Source: Scilla litardierei
Taxonomy: Eukaryota; Streptophyta; Magnoliopsida; Asparagales; Asparagaceae
Direction: 5' to 3'
Length of the DNA stretch: 64,000 bases
NCBI GenBank assembly: GCA_030789695.1
Contig: CM061142.1
Span: 360,368,257 to 360,432,256, forward strand
Of this stretch, positions 1-9,061 are shown one piece after another (position 1 is the stretch's first letter; the number at the start of each line of letters is the position of its first letter). A program made the position numbers and the translations under genes. Below the pieces are notes generated by a model. The model did not search any database. It was not told where the DNA came from and saw only the letters and a program-made list of their open reading frames with translations.

Positions 1-1923
1 TTGAAGTATCTTTTAAACAAGAAGGAGGCCAAACCTCGGTTGATTAGGTGGATACTCTTGTTGCAAGAATTCGACCTAGAGATAAGAGATAAGAAGGGTA
101 CGGACAACGTCGTGGCGGATCATTTATCTAGGCTCATTCGCGACAAGGATGATGAGAGCCTACCTATTGACGACACATTTGTTGACGAGAGGCTATATGC
201 GGTAAGGACCGGTGAAGTACCTTGGTACGCGGACTTCGTCAACTACTTGGCTTGCGGAATCAAACCGCATGGGATGTCCACACAACAAAAGAGGAGATTT
301 ATGCATGAGGTCCGTAGCTATTTTTGGAAAGATCCTTACCTTTTCAAGATATGCAAAGATAGTGTCATCCGTAGGTGTGTTTCTAAGGAGGAGGCGACAT
401 CGATCATTTTGCATTGCCACGGTCTACCGTGCGGAGGACATCATGCCGCCTCTAAAACAACCGCTAAGATCTTGCAGAGCGGGTTCTTCTGGCCGACAAT
501 GTTTAAAGACACCCACAACTTTGTAAAGGGGTGCGATAGATGCCAACGGACCGGGAATATCTCCAAGCGCAATGAAATGCCAATGAGGCCCATCCAAGAA
601 ATTGAGCTTTTTGATTGTTGGGGAGTAGACTTCATGGGACCGTTTCCATCGAGCAATGGCAACAAATACATCCTATTGGCCGTCGACTACGTCTCCAAAT
701 GGGTGGAAGCAATTGCCACCCCTACTAATGATGCAAGGGTCGTCTCCAAGTTCTTCAAGCAAAATATCTTCCCGCGCTTCAGAGTGCCTCGTACCTTGAT
801 AAGCGACGGGGGAAGCCACTTCATAGAGAATAAGTTTGAAGCCATGCTAAAGAAGTACGGAGTAAACCATAGAGTTGGCATGGCCTATCACCCCCAGACG
901 AGCGGCCAAGTGGAAGTCTCAAATAGAGAGATCAAGCAAATTCTCGAGAAAACCGTGGATCGGTCTAGAAAGGATTGGTCAATGAAGCTAAACGATGCTC
1001 TATGGGCATATCGTACGGCCTTTCGCACTCCCATAGGCACCACACCGTTCCGACTAGTTTATGGGAAGGCTTGCCACTTGCCGGTAGAGTTGGAGCACCG
1101 CGCATATTGGGCCATCAAGACCTTTAACTACGACTACAAGAGTGCGGCGGTGAGGCGACTCTTGAACATCAACGAGCTTGATGAAATAAGGAGAGACGCC
1201 TATGAGAGCTCGAGAATCTACAAGGAAAGGACCAAGATTCTCCACGATGCCTGCATAACCGTCACGGACTTCAAAGTAGGAGACAAAGTCTTGCTCTATA
1301 ATTCCCGGCTCCGACTATTTCCCGGTAAGTTGAGGTCACGTTGGTCCGGACCTTTCACCATCAAGCATATACAACCGAGAGGAGCTTTCGAGTTGGAGAG
1401 CAAGGACGGTTCCACGTTCAAAGTAAATGGTCAAAGGCTCAAGCACTACTCCGAAGGAATCCCGACGGGCGAAACCAATAGGGTATATTTGCTCAAGGAA
1501 CGGTCGGATGATCTCTCGGACCTCCTTGATGAGGTGATAGAGGAGGCGATTCCTCACTCAATTGGCGCCCTTTTTGATGAAGATTTTGAAGAAGGCCCGG
1601 ATTTAGGCCATGAAGAGAATAAAGATGATTCCCCCGACTTCTCCGCTGAAGAAGATGAAGGCGACGCTGATGTCGCAAGGATCCGAGAGCTCTGCAAGCT
1701 CTCGAAATTAAAGTCTCCAAAGGAAGCTCCGCCGGCACAGAAATCGGCATCACCGGCAAAACCGTTGACCGGAGCAAATGCTAGCTTGGGGGAGCCTCCT
1801 CCCAACACTATTCGAGATAGGAGACCACCGAGCGAGAATGCGCCGCCGCCACATCCAAATCCAAGCGCGCTCCCCGGAAAGTTTGATGGGTGCATCTCAT
1901 ATGCGCCAAACATCCCGCATTGA
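1..1923 (+). CDS. Athila pol C-terminus: RNase H tail and integrase (partial)
   Basis: The frame is open from base 1 to the stop at 1921-1923, and its N-terminus is outside the window, so the first codon is not the start. The first 45 residues are the end of RNase H, finishing in the family motif VVADHLSRL. Next comes the integrase zinc-binding module (H140, H147/H148, C178, C181), then the catalytic core with D210 (WGVDFMGPF), D269 (LISDGGSHF) and E305 ([10 protein letters not shown]), the normal D,D-35-E arrangement. The C-terminal domain (about 420-480) has the plant gypsy motif [21 protein letters not shown] long acidic then proline-rich tail follows, with no chromodomain, as expected for Athila rather than chromoviruses. 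Integrase inserts the cDNA into nuclear DNA. No frameshift or stop is seen. Confidence 0.95.
   Translation: MKYLLNKKEAKPRLIRWILLLQEFDLEIRDKKGTDNVVADHLSRLIRDKDDESLPIDDTFVDERLYAVRTGEVPWYADFVNYLACGIKPHGMSTQQKRRFMHEVRSYFWKDPYLFKICKDSVIRRCVSKEEATSIILHCHGLPCGGHHAASKTTAKILQSGFFWPTMFKDTHNFVKGCDRCQRTGNISKRNEMPMRPIQEIELFDCWGVDFMGPFPSSNGNKYILLAVDYVSKWVEAIATPTNDARVVSKFFKQNIFPRFRVPRTLISDGGSHFIENKFEAMLKKYGVNHRVGMAYHPQTSGQVEVSNREIKQILEKTVDRSRKDWSMKLNDALWAYRTAFRTPIGTTPFRLVYGKACHLPVELEHRAYWAIKTFNYDYKSAAVRRLLNINELDEIRRDAYESSRIYKERTKILHDACITVTDFKVGDKVLLYNSRLRLFPGKLRSRWSGPFTIKHIQPRGAFELESKDGSTFKVNGQRLKHYSEGIPTGETNRVYLLKERSDDLSDLLDEVIEEAIPHSIGALFDEDFEEGPDLGHEENKDDSPDFSAEEDEGDADVARIRELCKLSKLKSPKEAPPAQKSASPAKPLTGANASLGEPPPNTIRDRRPPSENAPPPHPNPSALPGKFDGCISYAPNIPH
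1783..1793 (+). other. PPT-like motif AGCTTGGGGGA, copy 1 (inside pol)
   Basis: This 11-base motif is identical to the one just before the 3' LTR (7230-7240). Here it lies within the last 50 codons of pol, upstream of the third ORF. It may be an extra plus-strand priming site or a relic of duplication; this is inference. Confidence 0.5.
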
Positions 1924-2253
1924 TTGAAAATTATAGGGGGTCGAGCTCACGACCTTAAACGAGCGCTTGTCGGGAGGCAACCCGACGGTTTTTGCTTTAT
2001 TTCTACTTTTTCCTTTATTTTCATTTTTGAAATTTTTAGTGTTTAGAGTCGTTCGCCCAAAAATTTTGTGATAACGGGTCCTATTTTTCTTGACAGGAGA
2101 GGAGATAGGTTGATCCATCATGAGGAGGATGAACGAGACGACGAGGAGCGCCCCAAGAAGGCGCTCGACGCTTAGGAGGAGGAGGAAATCGACTGGAGGA
2201 AGAAAGACGGAGTTTAGAGCCCAAACGAAGACAAACAGCAGAACACAAGGCTC

Positions 2254-2600
2254 ACTCGGCCGAGTATACTAGTCACTCGGCCGAGTACAGAAGTTCATCC
2301 GGCCGAGCCGCTCACGAACGAGGGAAGTCTGATGTACCCAACTCTCTGTTTATTTTCTTGATTTTGATATAACTGCTACTCGGCCGAGTACATATGTTCA
2401 CTCGGCTGAGTGAAACGGATACCCTCCTAGGGCGAGTCTTGCCGAGTAGCTTGAGTCACTCGGCCGAATGGACTTACTCAACTCGGCCGAGGCTGGCAAG
2501 GCCACTCGGCCGGAGCGATGGCGGGGAGGAAATTTTCATTGGTAACGCCCGGCCGAGTGACCACGTCACTCGGCCGAGTCGTAACTTCTTTTATATAAGG
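2254..2600 (+). promoter_or_regulatory. Candidate internal promoter: ACTCGGCCGAGT palindrome array plus TATA box
   Basis: About ten perfect or near-perfect copies of ACTCGGCCGAGT lie at roughly 2254, 2275, 2296, 2379, 2400, 2458, 2479, 2503, 2548 and 2566. They are followed by TATATAAGG at 2592-2600. The same palindrome is repeated about twelve times in the 3' LTR (7540-7916), upstream of that LTR's TATA-like box. The shared architecture suggests an internal promoter for the downstream ORF. This is seen in the sequence, but function is inferred. Confidence 0.6.
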
Positions 2601-2804
2601 GCCGAGGGGGGGCGCGATTTTCGAAACGCAAAACCCAAATCTCGCCCGCGCCCCTTCAGCTCCTACGCCCGATCCCCCCTCGCTCGTACCCTCACTCGCC
2701 CGACCAGCCGACCCACGCCGCCGCTCGGCCCGCCACCGCTGGCCGAGCAACCGCCGACGCCTCGCCCGAGTCGCCGGCGGCGGCACGCCGTCCGATCACC
2801 TCCG

Positions 2805-2966
2805 GTAACCCCGTTTTCGCCGTTTTCTCCTCTTTTCGTGTATTTCTTGAGGATCCATGTGCTAAACGCCCCCCTAACCCAAATCAATTTCTATATCTAT
2901 CCATTATACCCCTATTGCTCCATACATTTTGATTATTACTCGCTGATATCGCTTTTTCATGCGCAG
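2805..2966 (+). other. Possible 5'-UTR intron upstream of ORF3
   Basis: The donor CCG|GTAACC at 2805 is followed by a pyrimidine/AT-rich stretch and the acceptor TTTTTCATGCGCAG|G ending at 2966. GC content drops sharply inside it relative to both flanks, as in plant introns. It would lie in the leader between the TATA box at 2592 and the ORF3 start at 3148. Splicing is inferred only. Confidence 0.4.
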
Positions 2967-3147
2967 GTTGCTTTTTAGAGCTTAGGGGAGCTCAGGGGAG
3001 CTTCTACGGGCTGCTTTGGACTTCGTGGAGGCGCGGACTTCGCACGCTTCCACTGCTTAGCACTCGCGGCGTGTCTGGGTATACTCTTTCCACTCTTTTA
3101 CACGCACCGCACTTTTTTCATTTTTTCGGCGCGCGCTCGGGGCCGAT

Positions 3148-5316
3148 ATGCCGCCCCGGACACGGCCACGGTCGAAGAGAACTTCCGCCAAGCGGAAGCG
3201 GTCGGATGATGCCGGCCCCTCCCACGAGTTGGAGGACTCTCCTCCACCGTCCCCCACACACCCCGCACACCCAGCACAGCCTGCAGGCCCCGCACATCCC
3301 GCACAGCCTGCAGTGCACCCACAGCCCGCACAGCCTCTCCATGCCGACCCACAGCCACCACCACCGGCTCCACTGGTCGGGCCGCTCGGGATTACGTTCC
3401 GAGACGACGCACACCGCGCCGTCTTCGAGCGTATCTCCCAGCGCTCGATCGTACCCTCCAGGTTTGCACACCTCGCTGACCTAGGACGCCTGGGGGCACT
3501 AGAGGGGATACTCACGTTGTACGACAACGTGGGTTGGCGCGACTTCCTTCAGGTGTCGGCGGACACGTTCACCCGCCCGACACTTGAGGTTTTGATTTCG
3601 ATCGCCCGGACCGATGAGGGATGCTCATTCCGGTTCATGGATCGAGAGTGCCAGGTCACTCTCGATATGATGAGAGCGTTCTTCTCATGGCCCGCCGTCC
3701 CCGGAGCCGATCGTGGTTACGGCCCTACCCACATCCCCCCACCTTCCTTCGACGCCGGTGCCTTCTGGGCCCGGATTATAGGCCACCACACCGCCTTTGA
3801 CCCTAGTAGGGCCAAGGCCTCGGCCATTGTCCACCCCTGCCTACGCATTGCCCAGCGCCTCATGGCGACCACCTTTTTGGCCAGATATGAGCCGGGCACG
3901 ATGTCTACGCCAGAGCTCTACATGCTCTATGCGATGACACGTCCCAGAGCTCTATCTAGGGATGGACACGAGCTTGTCCCCGCCGTCGTGATCGACATTG
4001 CGGCTTGGTTTTTAGACCGCATCATTGTATCGGTGGGCGCTCGCTCACCGATCTGCTGCGGCGGTCTGATCACCCTGCTTACCATGATGACCGGCGAGGA
4101 CCTACCTGACGACCTGCGACGCGTCCCGGGCCCCACTTCTCTGTCGATAGACGTTATGGCCCGGATGAAGATGCTTCGTCCGCATGGTGATCGTCACTGG
4201 GTCTGGTTGCACGGCCCCTACGGGGCCGACTACATGATTCTCCCGAGCCCTGCTCGGACTCAGATTGCACCAACCCACGTCGACTGGCTCCCGGCGATGG
4301 ATGTTCTCATCCCCGCCGCCTACGTGCTCGAGGCCGAGGAGGCCGAGCAGGCCCACGCTGCCCACGCTGCCCAGGCTGCCCCCGCAGACCCTGCTGCCGA
4401 CCCTGTCGACCCTGTGGCCCCTCAGCCCCTACCAGATGTTTCCGCTGCTCCTGACACCGCTGTCGATGTCGAGAGTACTTTTGCTGAGCCCACTTCCACC
4501 GCTGTCACCACGTCCGAGGCTGTCCCCACCACTCCCGCTGCCACCTCTGGCCCTCTGTCCGTGGAGCCTCTTTGCTCCGCTCTCCCCGAGCGCCCGCCGA
4601 CCTTTGTCGAGAGTGGAGAGCCCTCGTTTGCCGCGGTCGTGGAGACCATGGCTGGCATGATCTCCGCTGGGGTTGCGCCTTTTGGTCCACACACTTCCGC
4701 CCCAGCGGTAGTTACCTCTGTCTCCACCCCCGCTGTATTTTCCGAGAGTGTCGTGGCGTCTGTCCACACTTCTGTGCCACTGACCTCTCTAGCCGCCTCG
4801 CAGCCACTTTTGTACTCTTCTTTCGCTGCCGCTGCCCCCACTTCTCACCGCCCGCCCCGGCCTCACACTGAGGCCAGGCCCACATTTGCAGGCGCGTCAC
4901 CTTTTGTCCCCTTCCCTGCTGAGCCCGTTACATACTCCACTCGCGTACGCCAGCCTCGCCCTGCGCAGCCTAGACCGGTGCGTCCCTCTGCACCACCCCC
5001 GCCCGACACTGTACTGCAGAGCATTCGTGCTCTTGAGTTGGCGGTGAGCGGTCTTAGAGGTGACCTTAGGACCCTGTCCTCCACCGTCTCTACGATGGCT
5101 GGACGCTTCGAGATGATCCCTCAGATTCACTACTGCCTGACACAGGTCTTAGAGCGTCTCCCGCGCGTACCCCCACCCACGCAGCAGGTTCCCACACACA
5201 CTTCCACACACACTAGACCTGCTTCCACTTCCACGCCCACCCCAGCTCAGCAGCCTACACCACCACCACCACCACCTCCGCCTCTGGACGGAGACGGCGC
5301 AGCACCACCTTCTTAG
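3148..5316 (+). CDS. ATHILA ORF-1 family protein in the third-ORF (env) position
   Basis: This is an intact 722-codon ORF starting MPPRTRPRSKRTSAKRKRS, which contains a basic nuclear-localisation-like cluster. After a Pro/His-rich stretch (about 30-80) comes a conserved domain (about 88-350) typical of the ATHILA ORF-1 family. Key pieces are FRDDAHRAVFERI, SRFAHLADLGRLGALEGI, GCSFRFMDRECQVTLDMM, HPCLRIAQRLMATTFLARYE, STPELYMLYAMTRPR and SPICCGGLITLL. A long Ala/Pro/Ser/Thr-rich region follows, then a short heptad-like segment (about 615-665) and a polyproline end. It occupies the place where Athila and Calypso elements carry an env-like ORF, but I see no signal peptide or membrane segment, so an envelope role is not supported. 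Its function is unknown. It may be expressed from the TATA box 550 bases upstream. Confidence 0.85.
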   Translation: MPPRTRPRSKRTSAKRKRSDDAGPSHELEDSPPPSPTHPAHPAQPAGPAHPAQPAVHPQPAQPLHADPQPPPPAPLVGPLGITFRDDAHRAVFERISQRSIVPSRFAHLADLGRLGALEGILTLYDNVGWRDFLQVSADTFTRPTLEVLISIARTDEGCSFRFMDRECQVTLDMMRAFFSWPAVPGADRGYGPTHIPPPSFDAGAFWARIIGHHTAFDPSRAKASAIVHPCLRIAQRLMATTFLARYEPGTMSTPELYMLYAMTRPRALSRDGHELVPAVVIDIAAWFLDRIIVSVGARSPICCGGLITLLTMMTGEDLPDDLRRVPGPTSLSIDVMARMKMLRPHGDRHWVWLHGPYGADYMILPSPARTQIAPTHVDWLPAMDVLIPAAYVLEAEEAEQAHAAHAAQAAPADPAADPVDPVAPQPLPDVSAAPDTAVDVESTFAEPTSTAVTTSEAVPTTPAATSGPLSVEPLCSALPERPPTFVESGEPSFAAVVETMAGMISAGVAPFGPHTSAPAVVTSVSTPAVFSESVVASVHTSVPLTSLAASQPLLYSSFAAAAPTSHRPPRPHTEARPTFAGASPFVPFPAEPVTYSTRVRQPRPAQPRPVRPSAPPPPDTVLQSIRALELAVSGLRGDLRTLSSTVSTMAGRFEMIPQIHYCLTQVLERLPRVPPPTQQVPTHTSTHTRPASTSTPTPAQQPTPPPPPPPPLDGDGAAPPS

Positions 5317-5652
5317 GCACCCTTGATGCCTGGATCCATTCCTGCCGTTGTGCTGCCCGTTTCTGCTGGGTCCTGTTGCACTTTTTGTCCACCCCCCTCC
5401 CCTCACTTATTATGGTATTCTCTTTTTGCTCATATCTTTTTATATCTATTCTGGGAGAGAGGGAGAGTTTTTGGTGACACATTTATACTCGTATCACTCA
5501 TATCTATGCATGCATCATATCCGCATCATATTTTCATTTCTTTATTTTACCTTATTTCTTTTCATTTTTCCATGCATGCATCCTCACTTGCCCCTCTCAT
5601 CGATTGTCTCTCGGTGTGCCACACTTTGCACATTGAGGACACTGTGCCATTT

Positions 5653-5663
5653 AGCTTGGGGGA
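5653..5663 (+). other. PPT-like motif AGCTTGGGGGA, copy 2
   Basis: Exact copy of the terminal PPT motif, 337 bases after the ORF3 stop codon. It may be a secondary polypurine tract. Confidence 0.5.
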
Positions 5664-6631
5664 GTGAGTTCTCACGTTCTTTTTCGATTTGCCACCTTTA
5701 TTTTTATCTATTTCCGTTTTTGCACTTATTTTTCATCACTTTTCTTTTATTTTGCCATGCATCACGTTTTTCTTATTTTCCTGTGTGCCGCACTGCATAG
5801 TTTCTATTTTCCCTTTATCTTTATTTCTTTTTCATCTCATGCTAGAGATGAATTTTCTGTGATGACGTCTACGTGGAGTTAGCTTATTCTATATGCATGC
5901 TGTATTTGTCATGTCTTAGGTTTTATTTCTGATATCATATGCTATGACTTGCTTTGCATTTAGAAATAGTAACCTACACTTTTTCCACATAAAAATGGAT
6001 GAAATTTTATTATTAGCCGAGTCTGAATATTCATATGTATGCTATCACAGAAAACACACCAAGATTCACGCATTGAATGCCTATATCTGGAGTACTGATT
6101 TCTTTTCCTTTATCACTTCTATATGCATGAATTGTACACTTCACTTCAGGATGATTGAATGATGTTAGCTATGATAAATCTGGATTAGTTAGTTTTTTGT
6201 TGTGATCGAAACTGAGTAGATTAGATTACCCCGCCGAAGTTGTCGTGCATGTCTTATAGAGTGAACCGAGAGTTACATTTATTTCTTTCTCCACAAATCT
6301 TGAACATCATTTCTCTACTTTTAAAATCATTGGTGAATCTCCCCTTAGTGATTCTATTTTATGGCATTTCCCCCGCTATTAACTCCTATCTCCAAATCTC
6401 TTATTCAAAAAAAAAATGAAAGAGAGAAAGACATTCTTGTATATCATTATCTCTCTCTGAGTTGGGATCGTTGTGTATATATTGCTTATTGCAAAAAAAA
6501 GAGAGAAAAGAGGAAAAATCCTCAATAAAAGATCCCATCTCACTTCCTTTCTTCTTTCTTTCTTTTTATTGCTTTTGGAGCTATATAAAAATGGGGATGT
6601 AAATATTTTTGTGCCACCACGCTTATAGATA

Positions 6632-6642
6632 AGCTTGGGGGA
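6632..6642 (+). other. PPT-like motif AGCTTGGGGGA, copy 3
   Basis: Exact copy of the terminal PPT motif, extended here to GGGGGAGGGGA, about 600 bases before the 3' LTR. Confidence 0.5.
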
Positions 6643-7229
6643 GGGGATCCATTGATGTGTGAGAGAGTGACTACTTGATATTGCACGACAACCTAGGCTA
6701 AGTAATATTCTATACTTGGTGAGATTATTTCTAGCTTTACGAAATCCAGAAATCTAAGCCTAGCGTTCATTTCATGAAATCCATACTTTTCTATTCTCTC
6801 TATTCTATAGTGTGATACTCTTATACTCCAGATAGAAAGCGTTCAATTGAAAAGTGTGTGATCTGTGATTTGTATACCGCTTTAAATGATTCAGACGACG
6901 TTAATTTTAAAATTATTCCGTTTTTCATGATTATATCGTTTTTCGTGGGTTTTCTATTTCTATTTGCACTATTATACTATGATATCAAAATAAAATTCTC
7001 TGACATGTATTTCTCATTCGGTGCATGCTATAAGAGTAAGTGAAACCCACGTACTGAGAAAATGATCTAGCATCCTACCTCTTCGCTTCTTTCCTTCTTT
7101 CTTTCTTCTTTATTTCCATTTCGTCTTCATTCTTCTTCGTTTTTCATTTTTTCGTTTTTCGCCGTTTTCGTTTTCCGAATCCACCTGGTTCGCCTTTTAC
7201 TTATCTTCCTCGAGGACGAGTAAGAAGCA

Positions 7230-7243
7230 AGCTTGGGGGATTT
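7230..7243 (+). other. Terminal polypurine tract of the Athila element
   Basis: AGCTTGGGGGA is followed by TTT and then the LTR start TGATCAC. It is the expected primer for plus-strand DNA synthesis because it directly precedes the 3' LTR. Confidence 0.75.
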
Positions 7244-7539
7244 TGATCACTCCTTATTTTACACCCTTTTTCCGCATGTTTGCATGCCATTTAGATCGCC
7301 CAAATCATGTTTTTCACGATATATCGACGATATTGCGATGCTTTTCACGATTTGTTGTTTTTGTCGCATTTCAGGTGATTTGGCACGATTTGGAGTGATC
7401 TCGAGATGCGCTTACTCTAGACGGTCACCAACGACCTCCCCGAGGGGTATTTTGCTGTTGGAGAGGAGCGGAAGAAGAATGGACGTCGCAGGAGCGACGA
7501 GGAGGCCAAAATAAGCAGATTGGGCATTTTTTGTGTCCC

Positions 7540-8010
7540 ACTCGGCCGAGTGGAAGAGCCACTCGGCCGACCAGCAAGACACTGCTCGGCCGACCAGTTC
7601 AGACACGAGTTACCTGTGCACTCGGCCGAGCACAGAAGACCCACTCGGCCGAGTGACTATACCACGTCCGCCCGAGTGGCACCCGAACGAGGCCTTTCAA
7701 AAACATCGAAGTTACTGTTTTTCGGCCACCTGAACTTCAGAAGACTCACTCGGCCGAGTGGAGAATCCCGTCCGCCCGAGTGCAGTGAAGTCATCGGCCG
7801 AGAGACGCAACTCACTCGGCCGAGCCGCCTCCGAACTGAAGACCCCTGAAAGCCCCGACTTACTGGAAAATTACAGGGTTTTTCACTCGGCCGAGCGACT
7901 TTTGTCACTCGGCCGAGTGCGATGCGCTGCCTGTAGCGAAAACTGCGGAAAACAGGCTGTGCAGGGGTATTTTGGTCAGGATTTTTGGACGATTTTTGGG
8001 GCTATTTAAG
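7540..8010 (+). promoter_or_regulatory. Athila LTR promoter: palindrome array and TATA-like box
   Basis: Copies of ACTCGGCCGAGT, perfect at about 7540, 7643, 7747 and 7905 and degenerate at about eight other places (including GTCCGCCCGAGT variants), precede CTATTTAAG (8002-8010). A palindromic repeat upstream of a TATA box suggests binding sites for a dimeric transcription factor. The factor is unknown. Confidence 0.6.
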
Positions 8011-8401
8011 CCCTGTTTTTACCCTAGTTTTGAGAGCGATCTCTTAGATTTTTTGCAGCTTTTTAGATTACTTTTTAGCTTTATTATTGTGATTGGAGAA
8101 GAGGAAAAACTTAGATTTTTGTTGGATTAAATTGAAGAACTCCATTGGTTTGCATCTCTCTTCCCTAAAAATTCTATTTTTATTGTTTATCTCAATATTT
8201 GTGATGAATCCTATTGCTTATTTCATTGATTATTTTTGTGCTATTGCTATGATTTGTGAGTAGTCTTCACGTCTTAGGGCGTGTGGATGAACCCTACAAG
8301 CCCTATTTCCTAATTGTGATGAATTGGTAGAAATTGGGCTAGAATTGCTATTAGGGATTAGATTGGGATCGATTTACTACGGATAGCTAGGGATTCACAT
8401 C

Positions 8402-8701
8402 AATTGGGATTTGCAAGAGATTGGATCCCAATTTGTTAGGAAGCCCTAGAAATCCGAATTGGGTTGGAGTCGGATTTTCGAAGTATCGGTTTGCAAGAGA
8501 TTGGACCGATACCAGGATTTCCGATTGCAATTCCATGCCAATACCTGTTTGCAAGAGATTGGGCGGGTAGGAACTATCCTAATTTAGATTGTGGACCGAG
8601 TTTGCAAGAGATTGGGCTCGGTGCGCAATTGGACGATGATGTTGACCCTAACGCTAGCTTCCCTAGGCTAGGGTTTGCAAGAGATTGGACCCAAACCTAG
8701 G
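8402..8701 (+). repeat. Array of five hairpins with one invariant 14-nt loop
   Basis: The loop TTGCAAGAGATTGG occurs five times, at 8411, 8491, 8549, 8602 and 8675. Each copy is flanked by complementary arms that differ between copies: AATTGGGAT/ATCCCAATT; GTATCGGT/ACCGATAC; TACCTGT/GCGGGTA (two G-U pairs); ACCGAGT/GCTCGGT (one G-U pair); and CCTAGG...GGGT/ACCC...CCTAGG with a 3x3 internal loop. The array lies downstream of the TATA-like box, so it should be in the transcript. A further 8-bp hairpin (AAATCCGA/TCGGATTT) at 8450-8477 has a different loop. Confidence 0.85.
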
Positions 8702-9061
8702 ATAGCTATAGGCCGGCAATAGCGCGAGAGCGTGAGCTTGGTTCTACATTAAGTTGCGACTAGTTCATCCGAATTCTCATTCTAGCAATTTTGATACCGA
8801 CGAACCACATTTATGAAATACGGTGAGTAGCGGGAATTCCCCATTCCCTAGACGTTCTTTATTTGATTTGATATTTCGCACATTTGTCTGACGATTGTGA
8901 CAGGATCGCCCAAGGCAATTTTCTCTGTTCTCAAATAGCCAGGTTGATTCGGAGCAAGCACAGTCATTCGTCCTCCCTGTGTTCGATACCCGCTCGCTGC
9001 TACACCGTGCACTTGCGGTAAAACTACAACCGTCGCTCCGGGACGTGTATCCGGGGCGCGA

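Larger units (their letters stand above)
1924..3147 (+). other. Spacer between pol and ORF3: leader region with candidate internal promoter
   Basis: There is no convincing gene here. The stretch holds the palindrome array (2254-2577), a TATA box, a GC-rich leader and a possible spliced intron before the ORF3 start codon. Two overlapping frames (2394-2978 +, 2478-2786 -) have repeat-derived, low-complexity translations and are not genes. Confidence 0.7.
5317..7243 (+). other. Athila 3' untranslated region
   Basis: This 1.9-kb non-coding stretch between ORF3 and the 3' LTR is very T/C-rich, with runs of cttt and ttttc. It contains two internal copies of the PPT motif and ends with the terminal PPT. 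The open frames here (for example 5348-5800) translate to low-complexity Phe/Ser/Leu-rich strings and are not genes. Confidence 0.75.

Noticed and set aside
2394..2978. A 194-codon frame between Athila pol and ORF3
   Set aside because: The translation is made of the CTCGGCCGAG repeats and GC-rich leader, and it crosses the likely intron. There is no domain.
5348..5800. A hydrophobic 150-codon frame that could pass for an env-like membrane protein
   Set aside because: It is produced by T/C-rich 3' UTR sequence, overlaps other equally open frames and has no ordered family motif.
8402..8701. Regularly spaced repeats resembling a CRISPR array
   Set aside because: The repeat is 14 nt, spacing is irregular, flanks pair with each other within each unit, and the setting is a plant LTR. 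These are hairpins, not repeat-spacer units.
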